A DNA stretch of 10,087 nucleotides from Clostridiales bacterium (GCA_012515925.1 JAAYXM010000001.1:1-10087), one strand, 5' to 3'; positions 1-7,128 are shown, counted from the first letter of the stretch. Made by a program: numbers and translations. The notes: a model not told the origin generated them from the letters alone.

Positions 1-1535
1 TATTCCCACTCGATTGTGGCGGGGGGTTTGCTTGTGATGTCGAAAACGATTCTGTTGATTTTCTTGACCTCGTTGACAATCCGGTTTGACGTTCTTTCAA
101 GCACCTCGAAAGGCACGGGATACCAGTTTGCCGTCATGAAGTCCGTGGTTTCGACGGCGCGCAGCGCAAGCGTGTAATCATAGGTGCGTTCGTCCCCCAT
201 GACACCCACCGAGCGCATGTCCGTAAGCACGGCGAAATACTGGTTAATCGAGCGCTCAAGGCCCGCCGCGGCTACTTCCTCACGGAATATAGCGTCCGCG
301 TCCTGAAGGATTCTCACCTTTTCCTCCGTGATATCGGAAATTATACGCACCGCGAGCCCGGGACCCGGAAACGGCTGCCTGCATACGATTTTGTCCGGTA
401 GGCCGAGCTCTATACCGAGCTTTCTGACCTCGTCCTTGAACAGATATCTTAACGGCTCGATAATCTCCTTGAAATCCACATGGTCCGGAAGCCCGCCTAC
501 ATTGTGGTGGCTTTTTATCACGGCGGACTGCCCGATGCCCGACTCCACAACGTCCGGGTAAATCGTGCCCTGTACAAGGTAATCCACCCTGCCGATTTTC
601 TTCGCTTCCTCCTCGAACACGCGGATGAACTCCTCGCCGATAATCTTGCGCTTGCGTTCCGGCTCGCGAACACCCGCGAGCTTACTTAAAAACCTCTCGC
701 CCGCGTTGACCCTTGTAAGATTTACGTTAAAGCGGTTTTTGAAAACCTCTTCAACCTCGTCCGCCTCGTTTTTGCGAAGCAGACCGTGGTCGACGAAGAT
801 ACAGGATAGCTGATCACCTATCGCTTTATGCAGGAGCATCGCGGCAACCGAGGAATCCACGCCGCCGGACAGCGCGCACAGCACGCGCCCGCGCCCGACC
901 TTTTCCTTAAGCTCGGCAATCATATCCCTGGCGTAGGAATCCATCTTCCAGTCGCCCTTGCAGCCGCAGATATTAAAGATGAAATTCTTCAGAATATCGA
1001 TACCGAATTCCGTATGGTTCACTTCGGGATGAAACTGCACGCCGAAAAGGCGCATGTCGGGGTTTTCGAACGCCGCGGCCTTGCAGTGCATCGTCCCGGC
1101 GGTCGCGTTAAAGCCCTCGGGCAGCTTCGAAACTTGGTTTGTATGGCTCATCCAGCAATTCGAGCTTTCCGGAACACCTTTAAGCAGCTCGCCGTTTGAC
1201 AGGTTGGTAAGCCGGGTTTTGCCGTACTCGCGAAGCTCGGCGGGGCTGACCTCGCCGCCCAGCGCCTGCGCGATAAGCTGCATGCCGTAGCAAATACCCA
1301 GAAGCGGAATGCCCATCGTGAATATCGATTTATCGCATTTCGGCGCGCCCTCCTCGAAAACGCTCGCGGGCCCGCCCGTAAGTATAATGCCGCTCGGATT
1401 CAGGCTTGCTATCTCATCGGAAGATATGTTATACGGATGAATCTCGCAGTACACTCCCTGCTCGCGTACGCGCCTCGCGATAAGCAGGTTATACTGCCCG
1501 CCGAAATCCAGGATTAATATTTTCTGATATGCCAT
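1..1535 (-). CDS. guaA: GMP synthase (glutamine-hydrolysing), final stop base off the edge
   Basis: Converts XMP, ATP and glutamine to GMP, the last step of guanine nucleotide synthesis in the cytosol. The reverse strand reads 511 codons from ATG (1533-1535), beginning MAYQKILILDFGGQ and ending PATIEWE, the usual GuaA C-terminus. Bases 1-2 give TA, so only the last stop base lies outside. Domains: class I glutamine amidotransferase at about 5-190, with nucleophile C82 in GICYGMQ and H169/E171 in HPE; ATP pyrophosphatase with the P-loop SGGVDSS at 223-229; C-terminal XMP-binding/dimerisation domain. The length is normal. An AAAGGA Shine-Dalgarno (SD) sequence lies at 1545-1550, 9 bases before the start. 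The gene appears monocistronic at its 5' end and is divergent from the SLH gene. GuaA commonly has WMSHGD or WMSHTD; here it reads WMSHTN, a minor change. Confidence 0.97.
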   Translation of the reverse strand, partial: MAYQKILILDFGGQYNLLIARRVREQGVYCEIHPYNISSDEIASLNPSGIILTGGPASVFEEGAPKCDKSIFTMGIPLLGICYGMQLIAQALGGEVSPAELREYGKTRLTNLSNGELLKGVPESSNCWMSHTNQVSKLPEGFNATAGTMHCKAAAFENPDMRLFGVQFHPEVNHTEFGIDILKNFIFNICGCKGDWKMDSYARDMIAELKEKVGRGRVLCALSGGVDSSVAAMLLHKAIGDQLSCIFVDHGLLRKNEADEVEEVFKNRFNVNLTRVNAGERFLSKLAGVREPERKRKIIGEEFIRVFEEEAKKIGRVDYLVQGTIYPDVVESGIGQSAVIKSHHNVGGLPDHVDFKEIIEPLRYLFKDEVRKLGIELGLPDKIVCRQPFPGPGLAVRIISDITEEKVRILQDADAIFREEVAAAGLERSINQYFAVLTDMRSVGVMGDERTYDYTLALRAVETTDFMTANWYPVPFEVLERTSNRIVNEVKKINRIVFDITSKPPATIEWE

Positions 1536-1574
1536 AGAGCACTGTCCTTTCGTCAGTCGGAATTACACCCGAAT

Positions 1575-1603
1575 AGTATAACACGAAACTTTATTTTCGT
1601 CCA
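1575..1603 (-). promoter_or_regulatory. Sigma-70/SigA-type promoter of guaA
   Basis: On the minus strand, TGGACG (1598-1603) and TATACT (1575-1580) are separated by exactly 17 bases. Transcription would start near 1568, giving a leader of about 33 bases. That is too short for a purine riboswitch, so none is expected. The -10 is close to consensus and the -35 matches 4 of 6 positions. Confidence 0.65.
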
Positions 1604-1701
1604 TATTCTCACAAAAATTCTGTATCTTTTTGTCAGAATAATTTTATTCATACACCGCATAATATGGATACCTGATTTTTCAATTTGGGAGGATGCCTTA
1701 A

Positions 1702-2982
1702 ATGAATAAAAGCCTGACGAAGAGAATTATTGATACCGTTCTTATATTCTCATTTATCTCGGCGCTTATACCTTACGCCTCGGCGCTGTTCGGAAAGCCG
1801 GCACAGCCGGATATACTCGCGATGTTCGCAAAGACAACGACAATCGGCGAGGAGCTGAGCTTTACGAGGAGCGATTTTGAAGAAATGACCACCAAAGGCG
1901 CGGATTTGGACGGTATTATAATATGCGATTTGCCGGACCCCGACATCGGGGTATTGAAATTCGAGGGACGTGACCTTCAGCAGGGCGAAGCGCTGACTGT
2001 CGAAGGCATCGACGATATGCGCTTTATCCCGTTTTCGGGGCTGTCGGAAAGGGCAAGCTTTTCGTTTATGCCGGTTTTCAGAAGCGGTGTTACGGGCAAA
2101 ACCGTCACCGTAGCGTTAAACGTGTTAAACGAGAGCAACGCTCCGCCCGCTGCAAAGGATATAACAATCGTAACCGCCCGCAATATCGCGATCAGCGGCG
2201 CGTTTTCGGCAAGCGACCCGGACGGCGACGAGCTCACCTATAATATCCTTGACAAGCCTGAGCACGGCAATGTGGAGATTTGCCTTGACAACCCGTCGAA
2301 ATTCATGTATACGCCGTTTAAGAACAAAACGGGAAAGGATTCCTTCTCATATGTCGCGGTGGACAGCTTCGGCAATACCTCAAAGCCCGCGAAGGTCAGC
2401 ATAAGGATAGAAAAGCCGCGGTTTAAGCTCATGTATTCGGACATGATTGAAGACGGGCTGCATTACCCCGCGATTGCGCTCGCCAAAAAAGGCGTTTTAA
2501 AGGGCGAATCGATTGGTGACGAGAGCTTTCTCCGCCCGACCCGAATTGTTTCCCGCAGCGAGTTTATAGCGATGGTCACCGCGCTGTTTGGATTAAAGCC
2601 CGTGACCGAGTCGGAGACGTTCGGGTTCGCGGACGAAGCCGACACGCCCGCGTGGGCTATGCCCTATATGGTATCGGCTTTGAAACAAGGGATAATCACG
2701 GGCGGTGACGAAAACGGCGTTATGGTGCTGCGCCCGCGCGACGCCATTACCCGCGGTGAGGCCGCGATAATTATAAACAACGCGCTTCGGCTTTCCGACG
2801 CCGAAACGGACGCGTATGAGTCCGGAATCGAACCCGCCTGGGCGCGCCGCGCCGTCATAAACACGTTTTCCGGAAACATCCTGACACGCTGCGAGGACGG
2901 CTCTCTCGGGCTTGACAGGAAGGTGACGCGCCGGGACGCGGTCGAAATTCTGTATAACGCGATGCTTGCTTCAAAACAGTAG
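1702..2982 (+). CDS. Exported protein: two cadherin-like domains plus three SLH repeats
   Basis: A 426-residue protein probably held on the cell surface by SLH binding to the cell-wall polymer. It has a basic N-terminus (MNKSLTKR), a hydrophobic stretch at about 11-29 ending near ASA (likely signal peptide), then two beta-rich modules. Residues 45-143 resemble a cadherin/CSPG-type repeat. Residues 147-237 resemble a cadherin-like/Big_9 module, with NAPPAAKD at its start and the calcium-ligand-like SDPDGDELTY (171-180). Three SLH repeats follow at about 244-298, 306-363 and 376-424, with TRAE-like motifs IVSRSE, AITRGE and KVTRRD. GGGAGGA (1687-1693) fixes the start. CATAAT at 1658-1663 has no good -35 partner, so its promoter is unclear. 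It has no catalytic domain, so it may be structural or adhesive; the ligand is unknown. SLH is certain in type, and the beta modules are fairly sure. Confidence 0.88.
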   Translation: MNKSLTKRIIDTVLIFSFISALIPYASALFGKPAQPDILAMFAKTTTIGEELSFTRSDFEEMTTKGADLDGIIICDLPDPDIGVLKFEGRDLQQGEALTVEGIDDMRFIPFSGLSERASFSFMPVFRSGVTGKTVTVALNVLNESNAPPAAKDITIVTARNIAISGAFSASDPDGDELTYNILDKPEHGNVEICLDNPSKFMYTPFKNKTGKDSFSYVAVDSFGNTSKPAKVSIRIEKPRFKLMYSDMIEDGLHYPAIALAKKGVLKGESIGDESFLRPTRIVSRSEFIAMVTALFGLKPVTESETFGFADEADTPAWAMPYMVSALKQGIITGGDENGVMVLRPRDAITRGEAAIIINNALRLSDAETDAYESGIEPAWARRAVINTFSGNILTRCEDGSLGLDRKVTRRDAVEILYNAMLASKQ

Positions 2983-3020
2983 AATAAAAAAACGGGCTTT
3001 CGAGCCCGTTTTTTTATTCT
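2981..3020. terminator. Bidirectional intrinsic terminator between SLH gene and obg
   Basis: A perfect inverted repeat with 18-bp arms (2981-2998 and 3003-3020) around a TTCG tetraloop. The stem core is ACGGGCT/AGCCCGT, flanked by seven A on one side and seven T on the other, so each strand ends in a U-tract after a GC stem. It serves both converging genes. The left arm begins within the SLH gene's TAG stop. The right arm contains the last codon and TAA stop of obg. Confidence 0.95.
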
Positions 3021-4288
3021 ACATAATCGAATTCCATGTCGTATATGACAATCGTGTCCCCTTCTTTTGCGCCGAATTCCTCAAGCTTTTCGAACACGCC
3101 TTTCTTTTGAAGCAGGCGCTCGAAATACATACGCGACTCCACGTCCGAGAAATTAACCGAGCCCATCGCGCGCTTAATCCACTCCGCCTCGACCGTAAAG
3201 GTATCAGGTGAGACTTGCGTAATCTCCACCTCGTAGTCATATTCGACGTCGGGCTTTACCCTGACATACTCGGACTCAAATATCTTGATTGGCGGAAGCT
3301 TTGAAAGCTCTTCCGCGACCTTGTTCATAAGCGCGCCGACTCCCTGGCCGGTGGCCGCGGATATCTCAAAGAGCAAAAGCCCCTTCTCCGTTATATATTT
3401 CTTGAACTTTTCGAGAATCGACCCGTCCGTAATAATGTCGCACTTGTTCGCGGCTACAATCTGCGGCCGCGCCGCCAAAGTCGCGTTATACTTGTTAAGC
3501 TCGGCATTTATCGTCTCGAAGTCCTCAATCGGGTCCCGTCCCTCACTGCCGGAGGCGTCCACAATATGGACGATAAGCCTGCACCTGTCGATATGCCTTA
3601 AGAACTTATGCCCGAGCCCCGCGCCCTCTGACGCGCCCTCGATAATGCCCGGGATATCCGCCATTACATACGAAAAATCCTCGTTCACCCTGACGACGCC
3701 GAGGTTCGGCACAAGCGTCGTAAAATGGTAGTTCGCTATTTTCGGGCGCGCGGAGCTCACAACGGAGAGCAGCGTTGACTTCCCGACGTTCGGAAAGCCC
3801 GCGAGCCCGACATCCGCGAGCAGCTTAAGCTCGAGCCGCGCGTTTATCTCCTCGCCCTCAAGCCCCGGCTTCGCGAACCGCGGCGCCTGCCTTGTCGGCG
3901 TAGCGAAATGCTGGTTGCCCCAGCCGCCGCGTCCGCCCTTGCATAACACAAACGGCTCGTCGTCCGAAACATCCTTTATCAAAGCGCCCGTATCGTCGTC
4001 GTATACAAGCGTGCCGCGGGGTACGCGGATTTGAAGGGACTTGCCGTCCTTGCCGCTGCATTTATTCGGCCCGCCGTTCTGCCCGCTTTCCGCGATGAAT
4101 TTCCGCTTGTATTTAAACTCCATCAGCGTAGACATATTATCGTCCGCCACGAGGATTATATCCCCGCCGCGTCCGCCGTCCCCGCCGTCCGGCCCGCCCG
4201 CCGCGACATACTTTTCCCGGTGGAACGTCACCGCGCCGTCACCGCCGCGGCCCGCGCGGAATTTTACCTTTGCAGTATCAACAAACAT
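3014..4288 (-). CDS. obgE: Obg/CgtA family GTPase, ribosome assembly factor
   Basis: Obg binds GTP and acts in 50S subunit maturation and stress or growth control. With the ATG at 4288 the protein has 424 residues and starts MFVDTAKVKFRAG, the usual Obg N-terminus. Domains: glycine-rich Obg fold at about 1-155 (GRGGDG, GGPDGGDGGRGG); G domain at about 156-330 with G1 GFPNVGKS (164-171), G2 TT (190-191), G3 DIPG (211-214), G4 NKCD (281-284) and G5 SAA (310-312); C-terminal OCT domain at about 345-415. It lies downstream of rplU-prp-rpmA, the common Firmicutes order, but after a terminator, so it probably has its own promoter or depends on read-through; I found no convincing promoter. An in-frame GTG at 4297 would add three residues (VKN); see the RBS entry. 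Confidence 0.96.
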   Translation of the reverse strand: MFVDTAKVKFRAGRGGDGAVTFHREKYVAAGGPDGGDGGRGGDIILVADDNMSTLMEFKYKRKFIAESGQNGGPNKCSGKDGKSLQIRVPRGTLVYDDDTGALIKDVSDDEPFVLCKGGRGGWGNQHFATPTRQAPRFAKPGLEGEEINARLELKLLADVGLAGFPNVGKSTLLSVVSSARPKIANYHFTTLVPNLGVVRVNEDFSYVMADIPGIIEGASEGAGLGHKFLRHIDRCRLIVHIVDASGSEGRDPIEDFETINAELNKYNATLAARPQIVAANKCDIITDGSILEKFKKYITEKGLLLFEISAATGQGVGALMNKVAEELSKLPPIKIFESEYVRVKPDVEYDYEVEITQVSPDTFTVEAEWIKRAMGSVNFSDVESRMYFERLLQKKGVFEKLEEFGAKEGDTIVIYDMEFDYVE

Positions 4289-4293
4289 ATTTT

Positions 4294-4299
4294 TCACCC
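4294..4299 (-). promoter_or_regulatory. Ribosome binding site that decides the obg start
   Basis: The minus strand reads GGGTGA, then 5 bases, then ATG (4286-4288). GGTGA pairs with the anti-SD, so the GTG at 4295-4297 is more likely part of the SD than a start codon. No other SD sits at proper distance for that GTG; AAAGG lies about 12 bases upstream of it. Confidence 0.6.
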
Positions 4300-4345
4300 A
4301 ATATAACCTTTGGCTTTAGTTTGAACAATTGTTTATAATCAATTC

Positions 4346-4382
4346 AAAAATTAAAGCTCCGAAAAAACACTCGGAGCTTTAA
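4346..4382 (-). terminator. Intrinsic terminator of the rplU-prp-rpmA operon
   Basis: Perfect 12-bp arms TTAAAGCTCCGA (4351-4362) and TCGGAGCTTTAA (4371-4382) with an 8-base loop. It lies 14 bases beyond the rpmA stop. On the minus strand the stem is followed by TTTTTG. The A-rich flank on the other strand might allow weak bidirectional action, but no plus-strand gene approaches. Confidence 0.85.
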
Positions 4383-4396
4383 AGTCATGTATGGAT

Positions 4397-4681
4397 TTAC
4401 TGCGCAATCGGTTTTATCGAAACCTTCTTGCGGTCGCGCCCGAAGCGCTCGAAGCTGACGACGCCGTCAATCATGGCAAACAGCGTGTCGTCAGAGCCGC
4501 GTCCCACATTCTGCCCCGGATGTATTTTTGTTCCGCGTTGTTTGACCAGAATATTGCCCGCAAGAACGAACTGGCCGTCCCCGCGCTTGACGCCGAGCCT
4601 CTTGGACTCGGAATCACGTCCGTTTTTAGTTGAACCCACGCCCTTTTTATGAGCGAAGAATTGAATACCTATCTTAAGCAT
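4397..4681 (-). CDS. rpmA: 50S ribosomal protein L27, with Prp-cleaved N-terminal extension
   Basis: A 94-residue protein of the large subunit whose mature N-terminus reaches toward the peptidyl transferase centre. The start reads MLKIGIQFF then AHKKGVGSTKNGRDS. In Firmicutes the protease Prp cuts after the two phenylalanines to expose AHKKG; this precursor has that exact signature, and prp is the preceding gene. Further L27 marks are KRLGVKRGDGQ and GTKIHPGQNVGRG. I chose ATG 4681 over the in-frame GTG at 4687 because GGAGGTG (4689-4695) sits 7 bases before the ATG. The start lies inside the end of prp (8-base overlap), so translation is probably coupled. Confidence 0.97.
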   Translation of the reverse strand: MLKIGIQFFAHKKGVGSTKNGRDSESKRLGVKRGDGQFVLAGNILVKQRGTKIHPGQNVGRGSDDTLFAMIDGVVSFERFGRDRKKVSIKPIAQ

Positions 4682-5015
4682 GTTCACACACCTCCAAAAT
4701 CTCGATATGCTCCGGATAATCTTCTTTCAATGCCTTAAGATGCAGTTCAAGAGCCGTAAGCATCTCCCGGCAGGATTTAAGCTTTTCCGGCGGCATACCG
4801 GGGCTTATTTCAAGCGAAACGCTGTTTTTTTCGTCATCAACCTTGATTTCGGGGTTTGCCCGCAAAACATCGCTTATCGCGCATTCGCAAAGCATAACCG
4901 CGCTTGAAACCGCGGCGCATACGATATCGCTTCCCGAATCCGCGTACCCCGAATGCCCGCGTACGTCAAAGCCGGTAATTTCACCGTTTTCAAACGTAAA
5001 ACGTGCGGTTATCAT
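4674..5015 (-). CDS. prp: Ribosomal-processing cysteine protease Prp (YsxB family)
   Basis: Removes the N-terminal extension of ribosomal protein L27 (and, in some hosts, phage proteins that carry the same site). It has 113 residues, normal for the family. The signature GHSGYADSGSDIVCAAVS runs from about residue 20, with H21 and C33 as the expected catalytic pair and D30 nearby; these align by spacing with the His/Cys pair known from Staphylococcus aureus Prp (H22/C34). The start ATG overlaps the rplU stop as ATGA (5012-5015), and no strong separate SD is seen, so translation is likely coupled to rplU. The end overlaps the rpmA start. Older annotations call this family DUF464. Confidence 0.95.
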   Translation of the reverse strand: MITARFTFENGEITGFDVRGHSGYADSGSDIVCAAVSSAVMLCECAISDVLRANPEIKVDDEKNSVSLEISPGMPPEKLKSCREMLTALELHLKALKEDYPEHIEILEVCEHA

Positions 5016-5323
5016 GACGCGCTGATTTTTTCGATTTTAAGCTTGGTATAGGGCTGTCTGTGTCCCTGGCGGCGTCTGTAGTTCTTTTTCGCCTTGAACT
5101 TGAACACCATGATTTTCCTGCCCTTGCCGTGCTTTTCGACCTTCGCGGTAACGGCGGCCCCTTCAACCTTAGGCTGTCCGATACTGACGTTCTCGCCGTC
5201 GATAAGCATCAACACGTCGTCGAACACGACCGTATCACTGTCGGTATTAATCTTTTCGACAAAGATGACATCGCCTTCGGAAACCTTGTACTGCTTACCG
5301 CCGGTAACAAATACGGCTTGCAT
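5012..5323 (-). CDS. rplU: 50S ribosomal protein L21
   Basis: A 103-residue large-subunit protein that binds 23S rRNA. It begins MQAVFVTGGKQYKVSEGD and contains FKFKAKKNYRRRQGHRQ near the C-terminus, the L21 signature region. AGAGGTG at 5330-5336 lies 6 bases before the ATG (5321-5323). First gene of the rplU-prp-rpmA operon, under the promoter at 5411-5439 and a structured leader that may allow autoregulation. Confidence 0.97.
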   Translation of the reverse strand: MQAVFVTGGKQYKVSEGDVIFVEKINTDSDTVVFDDVLMLIDGENVSIGQPKVEGAAVTAKVEKHGKGRKIMVFKFKAKKNYRRRQGHRQPYTKLKIEKISAS

Positions 5324-5404
5324 ATTCTACACCTCTCATTCATATAGAGTCACGCTCTCACAGGCGACACGGTAAATGTCTTAAAAAAGCCTGTTCAATG
5401 CGGC
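5324..5404 (-). ncRNA. Probable L21 leader: cis-regulatory 5' UTR of rplU
   Basis: The roughly 80-base transcript leader folds by eye into two elements. ACAGGC (5389-5394) pairs with GCCTGT (5360-5365), and inside it GACA (5377-5380) pairs with TGTC (5366-5369). Directly after this comes a small hairpin, AGAG-CGTGA-CTCT (5346-5358), then the SD. Firmicutes rplU genes commonly carry a ribosomal-protein leader bound by L21, and the GAGAG-GTGACTCT segment resembles what I recall of that family. The assignment rests on position and pairing; no covariance-model match was run. Confidence 0.6.
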
Positions 5405-5410
5405 CTAACT

Positions 5411-5439
5411 ATTTTAGCATGTGGAATAATAAAAGTCAA
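5411..5439 (-). promoter_or_regulatory. Strong SigA-type promoter of the rplU operon
   Basis: Minus strand TTGACT (5434-5439), 17-base spacer, TAAAAT (5411-5416), with TG one base before the -10 (extended -10). Transcription would start near 5404. The -35 lies at the centre of an 18-bp inverted repeat (5418-5458). Confidence 0.85.
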
Positions 5440-5458
5440 TCTTTTATTATTTCACATG
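5418..5458. repeat. 18-bp AT-rich inverted repeat centred on the rplU -35 box
   Basis: Arms CATGTGGAATAATAAAAG (5418-5435) and CTTTTATTATTTCACATG (5441-5458) are complementary at 17 of 18 positions around a 5-base centre (5436-5440). It covers the -35 hexamer and the spacer. Because the predicted start point lies downstream, the hairpin would not be in the rplU mRNA. It could be an operator, or a stem at the end of read-through transcripts from the upstream minus-strand gene, although no U-tract follows. Confidence 0.75.
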
Positions 5459-5492
5459 TTATTCTCTGAAGACTCACCTCGTTTTCCAATGC

Positions 5493-5516
5493 TTTTCTCC
5501 CCCTTTTGGGAGAAAA
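5493..5516. repeat. Palindrome TTTTCTCCC/GGGAGAAAA in the gene-free stretch
   Basis: Nine-base perfect arms (5493-5501, 5508-5516) with a 6-base centre. Neither strand shows a clear U-tract after the stem, so a terminator role is doubtful. It resembles the C-rich/G-rich hairpins at 5555-5576 and 7726-7742 and may belong to a dispersed REP-like family. No gene is seen in 5440-5580. Confidence 0.5.
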
Positions 5517-5554
5517 CACCTTTTCTTTTCACTCTTCTCTCTTATACTTTCACT

Positions 5555-5576
5555 ATCACTCCCCTTAGGGGATGAT
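5555..5576 (-). repeat. Hairpin just beyond the stop of the Wzy_C gene
   Basis: TCCCC (5560-5564) pairs with GGGGA (5568-5572) across TTA. Outer ATCA/TGAT pairs extend the stem after a one-base bulge. It starts 4 bases past the TAA stop at 5581, so it could stabilise or end the transcript, but no T-run follows on the minus strand. Confidence 0.4.
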
Positions 5577-5580
5577 AAGC

Positions 5581-7128
5581 TTATTTTTCCGTAACGCGCC
5601 GCAAGAAGCCGACATACATTATCATTGCCGCGAAGCCCCAGAAATACGAATTCATATACGGGACCTCGAATATATTCTCGAAAAACGAATGGGCAAGCAC
5701 GCCCGCGGCCCCCGAGTACAACCCCGCGGCAAGGGCGGATATGCTTTTCCTGCGCGTTTTAAACATCGCGCGAAGTCCCCAGACTAAGTTATTAACCAGT
5801 AAATACAGATACGTAATTAACCCGACAAACCCCATCTCAACCAAGGTTTTCAGATAATAGTTATCCATATAGAAGTAATTCATCCCGTCGATAACCTGGT
5901 TCTGCATGGCTATCGCGCCGCCGAATCTGCCTAACCCGAAGCCGAACACCGGGTTTGACCGAATCAGCATACGCCCGAATTCCCAGCGCTCCCCGCGCCC
6001 TCCGGTACTGTTCGCCTCGGCGAATTCGGTTGTGAACAGAAAACCTATACGGTTTGAAATCTCGGGCACGAACAAAACCAGTCCGAAAACGGCGCAAACC
6101 GCCGCGAGCAGCAGCCTGCGGTCCACCGCGAGCGCGAAAACAACAACGGCAATCGCAAGCCCGAACCATGCCCCGCGCGAGAATGTAAACAGCGTGGCAA
6201 GACAGCATACAAACGTCCCGCCCCACATAAGGCATTTAAGCCACAACGGCTTAAGGTAATAAGCGAGGGCCGCGAGCATCGGCGCCGTCATAACCATCAG
6301 AGCGCCCATGATGTTCGGACTTCCCGTAATCGAATATACGCGGGTCCGAAGCGTCGCCTCGGCCTGCGCGACCCAGTTTTCCGGCATGGGCGCGCGGACG
6401 ATATACTGGTAAACTCCGTGAAGCGCGACGGCGACGGCCATTATACTAATCGTGAAATACAATATCATAAAATCTTTATCGTTTTCGATAAGCCTTGTAA
6501 CAACGAAAAACCAGAGCATGAACTGGCACACCGCGCGATAGCCCGCAAACGCGATTGACGCCGACGGCGATACGATTGCCATAAGCAAAAGCCCGACGCC
6601 GATAAACAAAAGCAGGTACGCGTCAATCGGCGTGGTCTTTGGCTTTAACGGGTTCTCCGCCGTGATTCTCCTTAGAAGCACCGCGAGCGCGGCAACCAGC
6701 AGCAGCGCCTCGTCCCAGACGGCGGATAAAAAGCCGATTTCGATTACATCTCTGACAAACACGTCCAGCGGCAGAAACAGCCCGAACGCAATCAACAGAA
6801 TTCCGCGCGGCTTCAGATACGAAAGAAGGCGGAATACCGCGCTTCCTTCAAACACGCGCGCTTTTGTGATGCTGAAGGCCAGGCTCTCCGAAAAAAGCCC
6901 GTTAAACCTGTTTAAAAACGCGTTAAAGCGTTTCAGCAGCCTGTAACAGCCGGAATACACAATACGCGGGGAGACTACGAGAAACAATACGAGCAGCCGT
7001 TTTGTGACGGATTTGTCGTAGTAATTAAGAAGCCCTCGCTGCAAACGCCCGGGCAAGCTCCGCGGGTACGCGCTTTTAAACAGGTTGAAAATCCGCGCGA
7101 CAAAGCAGTTTCTAAGCGCGTTATCCAT
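5581..7128 (-). CDS. Polytopic membrane protein, O-antigen ligase/polymerase (Wzy_C) family
   Basis: A 515-residue integral membrane protein with about ten or more hydrophobic segments. Family marks: TGSPNIMGA (268-276); TFSRGAWFG (315-323) at a membrane edge; R380 to F402 with the pattern W-x-x-G...IRSNPVFGFGLGRFGG; then DNYYLKTLVEMGFVGL (422-437) and HSFFENIFEVP (480-490) near the end. Wzy_C enzymes polymerise lipid-linked glycan repeats or transfer glycan to lipid or protein. In a Gram-positive bacterium the target could be a secondary cell-wall polymer, capsule or S-layer glycoprotein. The start ATG lies in the end of the DUF4330-like gene (8-base overlap) with GGTGA 6 bases upstream, so the two are co-translated. 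Odd: about 105 mostly basic residues precede the main membrane block, though 44-53 is hydrophobic. Exact substrate unknown. Confidence 0.88.
   Translation of the reverse strand: MDNALRNCFVARIFNLFKSAYPRSLPGRLQRGLLNYYDKSVTKRLLVLFLVVSPRIVYSGCYRLLKRFNAFLNRFNGLFSESLAFSITKARVFEGSAVFRLLSYLKPRGILLIAFGLFLPLDVFVRDVIEIGFLSAVWDEALLLVAALAVLLRRITAENPLKPKTTPIDAYLLLFIGVGLLLMAIVSPSASIAFAGYRAVCQFMLWFFVVTRLIENDKDFMILYFTISIMAVAVALHGVYQYIVRAPMPENWVAQAEATLRTRVYSITGSPNIMGALMVMTAPMLAALAYYLKPLWLKCLMWGGTFVCCLATLFTFSRGAWFGLAIAVVVFALAVDRRLLLAAVCAVFGLVLFVPEISNRIGFLFTTEFAEANSTGGRGERWEFGRMLIRSNPVFGFGLGRFGGAIAMQNQVIDGMNYFYMDNYYLKTLVEMGFVGLITYLYLLVNNLVWGLRAMFKTRRKSISALAAGLYSGAAGVLAHSFFENIFEVPYMNSYFWGFAAMIMYVGFLRRVTEK

Noticed and set aside
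828..1199. 123-codon open frame antisense to guaA
   Set aside because: It lies wholly inside the guaA reading frame on the other strand, has no RBS and a composition typical of a GC-rich shadow frame.
1616..1690. Promoter for the SLH gene (TTGTCA at 1630 with CATAAT at 1658)
   Set aside because: The spacer would be 22 bases; no other -35 fits, so I did not list it.
1536..1701. Purine riboswitch before guaA
   Set aside because: The promoter at 1575-1603 leaves only about 33 bases of leader, with no aptamer-like three-way junction.
4289..4297. GTG start for obg at 4297
   Set aside because: Obg proteins begin at MFVD, and the GTG falls inside the SD (GGGTGA) for the ATG at 4288.
4298..4350. 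Promoter for obg between the terminator and the gene (TATAAA, or TTGTTC with TATATT)
   Set aside because: TATAAA has no matching -35; TTGTTC-17-TATATT would start transcription almost at the start codon. An imperfect dyad (TTTGAA...TTCAAA) is present but unsupported as a site.
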